Below, piece by piece: positions 57,201 to 64,000 of a stretch of DNA of 64,000 nt; within the stretch, counting starts at the first letter, position 1, and every line of letters starts with the position of its first letter. Made by a program: the position numbers and the translations under genes. Below the pieces are notes generated by a model that worked only from the letters and a program-made list of their open reading frames with translations, was not told where the DNA came from and did no database searches. The stretch is from Quillaja saponaria (taxonomy: Eukaryota; Streptophyta; Magnoliopsida; Fabales; Quillajaceae): the NCBI GenBank assembly GCA_029379385.1, contig CM055605.1, positions 7,227,001-7,291,000 on the forward strand. Direction: 5' to 3'.

Positions 57201-60200
57201 GGAAACTGACTCACCATTCCAATGGTTAGGGAGATTTATCTTAGGAAAAGTCAAGACAAAACCAAAGAATATTGCTGTTAGGTGAACACATGAACATAAA
57301 AAGAAATAGCAACGTGGCCTGTTGCTTCTTACTGTTGTATATGCTGGATCTGCACTCATCAAGAAACAAGAATAATGGTTAATTCTATATGTGATATAAT
57401 TCAAGCTGAAATAGCCAAAACATACAATGGCATATCCATTATTGACCCAGTTCATCTTGCTTTATCTTTTTCTTTAATGGTCACTTTGGGATACTTCATT
57501 CTGTCAGTGCAGAAGTCAAGATTTGTATGATATTTCTGCTCACTTAGATAGTAGGTACTAGGTATGTAACTACTGCCACTTCTACATAAGCCATTATGCA
57601 TTGAACCAGTTGCCATGTTTGGGTTATGAGGCAGTTGAGGTCAAGCTCTACCATGTTCCGTTAATTCTCAAATTAAATAATGAAAATTGCAGGAGTATTA
57701 CATGCACATTGAATGTAAAAGAGAAGATTGAAAGTCTTATATACCTGTGCACTGAGATCCAATGAAAAAACTAATACACTTGCCCAAAAACAAGTTATGC
57801 AACACTGACGAGAGGCCATAAAAATAATTTTCTGAAGAAGATTTAGAAAGGGCTCTGTTATGTAAGGCCATCCTAAGTTGGGGAGACATGGACGCTGCAG
57901 GTAACTGGTAAGGGGATGTTGTCCTACATACTTCTAATCTAGTATCATTAGAGATTTACACTTATGCCTTTCTAGTTTAAAATCATACGATGGGCTTTGA
58001 ATTTTTTTTTGCAGTAGCACCACTCAGTTTTAGAGTTTTGTGAGTGAAATACTCTTGCATTAGGAGCTCTATCCCCAGCAAGCTCTGGTGAAGATTGCTT
58101 CTGCATATTGCATCTTGTTGATGTGCTAGATGTCTCTTGATTTTATCATTTCATTTGAGATTTTACCAGAATCGACATCCTAAAACTGAGAGCTATATAG
58201 AACTCTAAATGAATAATGGAAGACAGAATACTGAACCTTGTTATTGTCTTCTGATTTCTTTGTAATACTGATTTACAGTGATGATATTTGTAAAACATTA
58301 ATCTAAAAATTAGTAAGAACACTTCTCTGATATTTTTTGTTTCATTTACCCGATATATGTATTAAGTTCTCAAATGGTCTTTGGAAACTTTTAGTTGTTG
58401 GAAGATTGCTATCTTCATTCCATTCTAGAATTTAAGCATGTATATTTAACAATAAACTACTCGTCAAAATTGCATTTTGATGGAAAGAAAACTCATTATC
58501 CTCTAACTTGGATTATATACGTCTAATGGCAGATGGATAATGCTCTAATTGATGATAGAAGGATACATGTTGATTTTAGTCAAAGTGTGGCAAAACTATG
58601 GTCCCAGTATAGACGTAAAGATCAAATGGGTAAAGGTAAACATAGCAGTGACCTTACTAATCAAACTTGTTTTTGTATTTTCTGTTTTTGCGTCTGCAGT
58701 TTCTTTGCATGGTGTTGTGTAGTATGCCCAATGACTGGTTTCAAATACTTGTAGATTCTTTTTTCTGGGTAATATTCTTGCATAATTGTGTTTCAATACA
58801 AATACTCTCTGTTCATCACATTATTCTCTGGACAGAATCAGAAATATACTACAGCTTAGATGAAAATTGGCAACCTGAACCATTGTAAAACCCAGTTTCT
58901 TGGAGGTTAAGGACAGCATTGATTTGATTAAGCCAGCCAACTGGTGGACATGTTGGGTGTGCTTGATTCGGGGAGTGATAGCTGTAGCCTTTATGTTTGT
59001 GGTTTTGATAAATGTGGTGTGTTCCTTGTGGAAATGGTTTTTCTTCCTCTTTAGATAGTTGAGGCCCGATAGTTCCTTCTGAGTTATAAAATTTATTCAA
59101 GCAAGTACTAAAAATAAATTTTTACAATTGTGTTGGTTGCAGATTTTTAACTGTATAAAGTGGTTTTTGATACAAAGTGGTCGTGTGAAGTATTAAAAAG
59201 GCTGATTTATGTCTATGCATGGGAGTGAAAAAAATGATATTCAGTGAACTGTGAATTGATAGTTTCTAAGGATCAATTTTCTTTTCACGGCTATTAGTAG
59301 GATTTCTCATTGTTTGTGAAAATACTTATAATGACCTTTCATTTTGGAACTTGATGACACATGGGTCTGTATTGTTAACATTAATATGGCTGTAGGTAGA
59401 GGATGCTTCAAGTGTGGTGCCGTAGATCACATGGCCAAGGACTGCACGGGCAGTCCTGCAATGAAACAGCAAACCACAAAGTACATCTTAAAGGATAATA
59501 ACAGACAACATGGTGGAGACAACAACTCGAGGTTTGTACTAGTTTGATTCTCTTTCTCTCTCTCTCTCTCGCTCTCTCTTTCTCTGTCACCAAATTTATT
59601 TTTGTAGGTACGAAATGGTTTTTGATGGAGACAACCCGGAAAGACCAAGACAAGAAACAAAACATCGAGGCCATAGTCAGGATGGCCAAGTTGAGAATTT
59701 AAATGTGAGCAGGCATAATTCTAAAGATCTTAAACATACCAGTCTCCGCGATCAAGAAAAGAAAGATTCAAATGACAGAGATAGGCATACTGACAGAACA
59801 AGTGGACACAGAGATGGTAGGACAAATCCAGAAACTAGAGCGAGCCGTTATGATAGGAGCCCTAGAGAACAGGACCACCGTGAAGAGCGAAGAAATAAGG
59901 AAAAGCATATGGAAAGACGAAGAAACATTGATGATGATAACAAGATAAATGAGCGGGACTACAGAAAGAGAAGCATGGATGATGGCCATGTGGAAAGGAG
60001 GCCTGGTGGAGATTACAGGAGAATTATGGATAGTTCTATCCATGTGGAAAGGAGGGATGACAGAGACTATGGGAAGGAGGAGGGAGAGAAGAGAAGAAAG
60101 AGAAGTACAGATTATGATGGGCATGACAGGAAGGATGACAAAGATTATAGGAAGAGACCCGAGGACAATGACAGACGAGACATGAGGAATGAGGCAAGTC

Positions 60201-60331
60201 ATAAAAGCAGAAGTGCAGTTGATGATGACTATAGAGATCGGAGGGAAGAGCGCGAATATAGAAGGCGAGACATTGAACGCGATGATGATCGAGATAGAAG
60301 GCATCAAGGTGACAAAAACAGAAGGAGATGA
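50378..60331 (+). CDS. CYP59: CYP59-type nuclear cyclophilin: PPIase, RRM, CCHC zinc knuckle and RD-rich tail
   Basis: Fourteen exons join in one frame to 623 aa: 50378-50475, 52322-52426, 52533-52650, 52767-52817, 53269-53360, 53497-53596, 54370-54492, 54600-54677, 54786-54832, 54911-54966, 56351-56391, 58533-58635, 59396-59531 and 59608-60331. The N-terminal cyclophilin domain ([16 protein letters not shown] to about residue 165) keeps the PPIL4/CYP59 features [20 protein letters not shown] and [20 protein letters not shown]. An RRM follows ([12 protein letters not shown] and LCYAFIEFE). The zinc knuckle is [14 protein letters not shown] (C-x2-C-x4-H-x4-C). The last 240 residues, all in the final exon, are rich in RD, RE and RR dipeptides, like SR-protein partners. 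In Arabidopsis CYP59 binds SR proteins and the Pol II C-terminal domain. No lesion was found in 1.87 kb of coding sequence. Confidence 0.96.
50886..51198. repeat. 158-bp recent tandem duplication in CYP59 intron 1
   Basis: Copies 50886-51043 and 51044-51198 are almost identical, differing by a few substitutions and homopolymer-length changes. The period of 158 is set by TTATATTGAAGTTATTTCTT at both starts. Confidence 0.92.
51448..51700 (-). mobile_element. TRIM-like element, second copy
   Basis: On the minus strand a primer-site-like TTGGTACTAGAG (51686-51697) is followed by a GGTTCAAATCCTGG block reversed from the plus strand. The 3' terminal repeat holds GGGCCTCACCTAGCAACTTAAG (51448-51469 region), matching the element at 39985-40262. 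The middle carries a stretch like the LINE tail at 46680 (AACTAGTTTGAGATTTAAGG on minus), suggesting nesting. It lies in CYP59 intron 1. Confidence 0.5.
54151..54253. repeat. C-rich tract with 23-C run and adjoining A16
   Basis: G7 at 54151-54157, then a C/T-rich stretch (54171-54213), an unbroken run of 23 C (54215-54237) and 16 A (54238-54253). It is in the CYP59 intron between exons 6 and 7. Such a run is out of character with the AT-rich surroundings. Confidence 0.95.
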
Positions 60332-60981
60332 GTCTTGGAGGCAGTTAACGAAATGCAGTATTACATTAACCAGATTTTGTTTATAGATTATTAGTTTTTG
60401 TCTAATGACACATTCAGTTCTTATTTCCCCTTTTCAGCATGTATTGAGTGATGGATTTTACTAAGTGAGTAATTGGAGCTATCCGCAACTTCTTAGACAT
60501 TGTTCTGTACTCATTTATATATTCTCGATAAGCAGCCAAAATGTTAGTAAGCAGTTAAGTGGTAGTTCCTTCCAAAAGCTACCCTAAAATACTCCTAACC
60601 AGAAAAAAGATAGGGCAAGCCTGTGTTTATTTTGAATTTATAATAATGGTTTTAAACGTATTTTTAGTTTTATGTAATTATTAAATTTATTGCACCTTTG
60701 ATTGGGTTTTATTTTGTTAGAAAAAAATTGGAAAAACTAATTCATCAAGGAAATCTTGTTCCCCAAGAAAACTGGAAAGAGAAGGAAAAAAAATATTTTA
60801 GGGAAAAATTGCAGGAAATAAATTAGAGAAGAGCATTAAACAACAAAATTAAAAAAGATAAAGCACTACTCAATCCGATTATGATGTAAACCAAAACAAC
60901 CAAGTGATAAATCCCTAATTGAGTTTTCACATTTTGGAACTAACTCTAAATCAGAGAGAAACGGAGACATAGAAATCAAAA

Positions 60982-61602
60982 TCAGTCTTCATCGACACCT
61001 TCAAAGGCCCAAGAATTGTCTTCACGGAGTTTTGCCTCCTCCTCTGCAGTGAAATCGCTCTCAATTCCGAAGAATTTGCGAACGTACTCAACGCTTTTGT
61101 TCTTAATGCGATCAGCCACAGACTGGTTGAGAAAATCGAGCATGTACTTGATGTTGAGATAATTCGCAGCCAAAATCAGTTCCTTAATTTCCTCAGCACT
61201 CAATCCCTCCAAAAACTTAGCCTCAAAAGCCTTGACCTCGGAAGAGTATTTCTTGGAATCAGGATCAGAATAAGTCATTGGTTTCGGTTTGGCATTGATT
61301 TCAATATGCTTCACGCAGTACTCGATGATCTTAGCAAGAGCCCAACCAGAAACATTGGGGAGGGGAGTCACGGTGTCATCGGAAATACAGCCATCCTCAA
61401 TGAACGATTTCACCGTCTGGAACTCCATCGCGATCGCCTCATCAACGTCGAAAAACTGATCGTCAGCTGTTTTCAGCTTAATCTTCTTCAAAACCGGCTT
61501 CGAAGTTGGTTCCAGAGAAGCATCTGAAGTAAGAACCGATTCAGCCTCCGAAGAAGGCTTTAGTGTAGTCTCAGAAGTAGGCTTCTCGGTTGAATCAGCC
61601 AT
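60982..61602 (-). CDS. SKP1-like SCF ubiquitin ligase adaptor, intronless
   Basis: A single-exon frame of 206 aa starting at the ATG whose complement is 61600-61602. SKP1 links cullin-1 to F-box proteins in SCF ubiquitin ligases. Residues about 39-100 form the POZ fold (KKIKLKTADDQFFDVDEAIA, then SGWALAKIIEYCVKH). The C-terminal F-box-binding helices are complete (FLEGLSAEEIKELILAANYL and YVRKFFGIESDFTAEEEAKL). Two oddities: a 37-residue S/T/E-rich N-terminal extension before the POZ fold, and five extra residues (GVDED) after the usual WAFE terminus. The 3' end is 650 bp from the convergent CYP59 gene. It belongs to the divergent plant ASK paralogues, whose F-box range is not predictable from sequence. 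Frame is intact and a TATA box lies upstream. Confidence 0.92.
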   Translation of the reverse strand: MADSTEKPTSETTLKPSSEAESVLTSDASLEPTSKPVLKKIKLKTADDQFFDVDEAIAMEFQTVKSFIEDGCISDDTVTPLPNVSGWALAKIIEYCVKHIEINAKPKPMTYSDPDSKKYSSEVKAFEAKFLEGLSAEEIKELILAANYLNIKYMLDFLNQSVADRIKNKSVEYVRKFFGIESDFTAEEEAKLREDNSWAFEGVDED

Positions 61603-61707
61603 TGAAGCAGAGAGAGAGAGTGTGTGAGTGAAGGCTTGGATTTTGGTTTTCCAATTGGAGAGAAGCAATGAATCGAGATGGAAGAGAGAAAGGGGCTATA
61701 TGACCTG

Positions 61708-61715
61708 TATTTATA
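61708..61715 (-). promoter_or_regulatory. TATA box of the SKP1-like gene
   Basis: TATAAATA on the minus strand, about 105 bp before the ATG, is followed by a GA-rich leader. This is a standard plant core-promoter spacing. Confidence 0.6.
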
Positions 61716-61967
61716 GATGGGACACTGATTCTGTATGAAATCATAGTTTGATTGGGATTGGTGAAACTTTAGTTTTCCCAATATACCCCTGTTTGATGCA
61801 TGAAGTGAATTAAAAATTGAACTAAACACAATTTTAAAAAATTGTAAGTTTCAACTCAATTTATTAGGAATTGGAAAATAATTACAAAATATCATATTTA
61901 ATTATTATATATAAATCTTAAAATTTATAATTCATATATATATATATATTATTCTTGATAATCACTT

Positions 61968-62042
61968 ACTTGTAATGACATATCATGCTATAACTTGTAA
62001 CGATATATTATGCTATAATTTGTGACGGCACATCATGCTATA
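61968..62042. repeat. 25-bp tandem repeat, three diverged units
   Basis: Units at 61968, 61993 and 62018 each fit ACTTGTAATGACATATCATG plus CTATA with a few changes. The following 450 bp (to about 62545) is rich in loosely repeating CAA/ATC/GAC triplets. Confidence 0.85.
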
Positions 62043-63284
62043 ATATCAGCAACCATTATCGACTATCATTGACAACCTCCACCACTCATAGTCGACCGTT
62101 ACCTACTAGCAGTTTCGTCCACGATATTGGTCGATACTATTGTTTCCATCTATCATTGTCACCTCGATCCATCAAATATGATACTGATCATTATTAGAAT
62201 TCATTCAATATGACGGCGACCATCATCAACTATCATTGAGATAATTAAAGAAAACAACAACCACCATAATAACTTACAAAAATGATAACAATTACAATTG
62301 GGATATGCTAGAACGACAACAATCATTATCAAAGCATGTCGAAGATAACGGAAATCACAATAAAAGATAACCACAGGCTATGACAACCACTGCAGGGAAT
62401 ACAACAACCATTATTGAAAGCCCTCAGAGATGACGACAAGCACCACTAGTGTCGAAGATGATGGAAACCAATGTCAAAATGTCGTTGAATACTATCTTAA
62501 CAACTGCTAGAAGTCGTCAAAGACGCTGATAACAATCATCACCAAATACTTAAAAACATAATTTTGATTGTAATTCTTTATATAATTTAAACTTCTATAT
62601 TATAATTTTAACCAATCCTAATTTTAGTATAATTGAAATTGATTTTACAATTTTATTTCAAATTCCAATTTAATAGATCTAAATACAGTCTCAAGTTTTT
62701 AAATTTTTTCACACATATATATATAAATACAAGAGATTCAGTCAGGTGACCACAATTAATTCAAATATGGGTTGTTATTATTATTTTTTTTTACAGAGAA
62801 TGGCGTTGTAATTGAAGTGATCTTATTTTTTTTTCTTTGGAAGAGCTGTGCTGTAATTAAAGTATGAATCATGTTTTTATTCAGGCCTATTTACAACACT
62901 TCAACTAATCACCTCTTGACTAAAATTAATTCTACTAAGTTAAACACAGTTTATTTAATTTTGTTGTCTAAATTGAGGCATATTGGCTATGAGATTTGAT
63001 AATTATATATGTGGTGGGTGAAAAACATTGACATTACAAGCAATTAAACTAAATTGTTGAATTTGGTTCTTTGTTTAATCTTTTTAATTTATAATAAAGA
63101 TTTTTCTAATAAATACTTCTTGAAGTATTTATTAAGATGACATTTATAAAAATATTTTTACATTTATTTCAGGGATTGACCATAATTTTAGTGTTATGTA
63201 ACCAATGAGTTACACCTTTTAAAATATTTTAAATTTCTACAGTTGCATTATTTTTGAATTATTTGAAATTTATTACTATGGTTT
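62043..63284. other. Intergenic region without genes
   Basis: Triplet-rich low-complexity DNA to about 62545, then AT-rich sequence. I see no gene or RNA. Confidence 0.45.
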
Positions 63285-63990
63285 ACTATAATACTATATT
63301 AGTCCTACTAATTTCTCTCATCTCATTAAAATTCATTATTTCTATATATAATTTTTTAATATTTTTTTCCCTTTTTTTCACTTACATCTTCCATTATTTC
63401 TCCTACCTTCCTTCTCCTCTGGAGGTTTTTTAATTTTTTTTTTCATTTATTACTTCAAATAAATGAAAACTGACAATAAGAATAAAATTATAGTAATTTT
63501 ATCCTAATTTTTTCTGTAGTTTTTATATTAATTATTTGGTTGAAGAAAATATTTAACAAGTAGACAAGAAAAAAATTATTATTTCTCGTGTTTTTTCTTA
63601 CCTTTATTTCATTGATATTTCAATATATTTCTTCAAATAAAAAATGAAGAAAGTAAGTTAGTCTCATCCTATTAATTATTATTTTTCTCAAACTTTTTAT
63701 GTCAAAAGATTAATTTATTCTTTTTGTTTACTATTTTTTTATTCTAATGGTGATTTTTATAAATTTATTTGTATTGGAAATCATTAGAGATGTGTAGGAG
63801 TATAAAAGAAAGATGATGAGACAAACGAAAGAGTTACGTTAGTAGACAAAAATATTAAAGTAAAAAGATAAAAACAAAATAAAGATATTTGAAGGGAAAA
63901 AAAAAAACTCAATCTTTTGTTGTAATTAAATGTATTATCTAATTAATTAATTTAAGAGATGTAAGAGAAATTAGTAGACTAATATGGTAG
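63285..63990. mobile_element. MITE-like element with terminal inverted repeats
   Basis: The left end (about 63291-63330, ATATTAGTCCTACTAATTTC) is an imperfect inverted repeat of the right end (about 63955-63990, GAAATTAGTAGACTAATATG). The interior is AT-rich and non-coding. The same right-end sequence occurs at 20525-20570, so at least two family members are present. The outer flank is cut by the window end. Confidence 0.55.
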
Positions 63991-64000
63991 TTTTTAGTTA

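Noticed and set aside
59768..60307. Minus-strand 179-residue open frame opposite the CYP59 tail
   Set aside because: It is a shadow of the RD-rich coding sequence (giving I, V and S runs) and the plus-strand exon is in phase with the upstream exons.

Overview
The window is nuclear DNA from a flowering plant, most likely a eudicot. Genes are split by GT-AG introns, intergenic DNA is very AT-rich and full of decayed transposons, and every recognisable product is a plant family (patellin, PTI1-like kinase, B-group Raf-like kinase with PB1 domain, plant NF-YC, CYP59, SKP1-like). The species cannot be fixed from sequence alone.

Layout. 0.2-5.3 kb (+): a PTI1-like receptor-like cytoplasmic kinase with a degenerate catalytic core, then a patellin (SEC14-GOLD) gene with a large repetitive acidic/basic N-terminus. 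5.6 kb (-): tRNA-Arg(CCG). 6.35-11.2 kb (-): a six-exon nuclear gene for an organelle-targeted MnmM/YtqB-type SAM methyltransferase. 13-34 kb: a gene-poor stretch holding one intact small secreted four-cysteine peptide gene (13.0 kb), three broken loci that look related (19.5, 20.7, 28.7 kb), a 3.7-kb LTR-like insertion nested in a foldback element (14.8-19.3 kb), a SINE, a dead Ty1/copia remnant (22.5-24.2 kb), a 1.5-kb degenerate telomere-like array (30.0-31.5 kb) and a TIR element (32.7-33.3 kb). 33.6-42.1 kb (+): a PB1-domain Raf-like MAPKKK. 43.0-48.3 kb (+): an NF-YC subunit with a 4.35-kb intron in its 5' UTR. 50.4-60.3 kb (+): a 14-exon CYP59 cyclophilin-RRM-zinc-knuckle gene. 61.0-61.6 kb (-): an intronless SKP1-like gene convergent with CYP59.

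Exon joins were checked by phase arithmetic. Patellin (788 aa), the methyltransferase (276 aa), CYP59 (623 aa) and the PTI1-like gene (341 aa) each give one continuous frame. The Raf-like kinase and NF-YC do not: they carry several single-base insertions, mostly in or beside short homopolymers, that break otherwise well conserved frames. This looks more like base errors in the assembly of the 35-48 kb segment than gene death, but real lesions are not excluded.

The genes do not form a pathway. Several touch signalling and stress (PTI1-like, Raf-like, NF-YC with upstream G-boxes), others are housekeeping (tRNA modification, splicing-associated cyclophilin, SCF adaptor). The most novel-looking item is the small secreted peptide family, whose members share spaced cysteines (C-x3-C or C-x7-C blocks around an 11-12 residue linker), with one survivor and three decayed copies spread over 16 kb.
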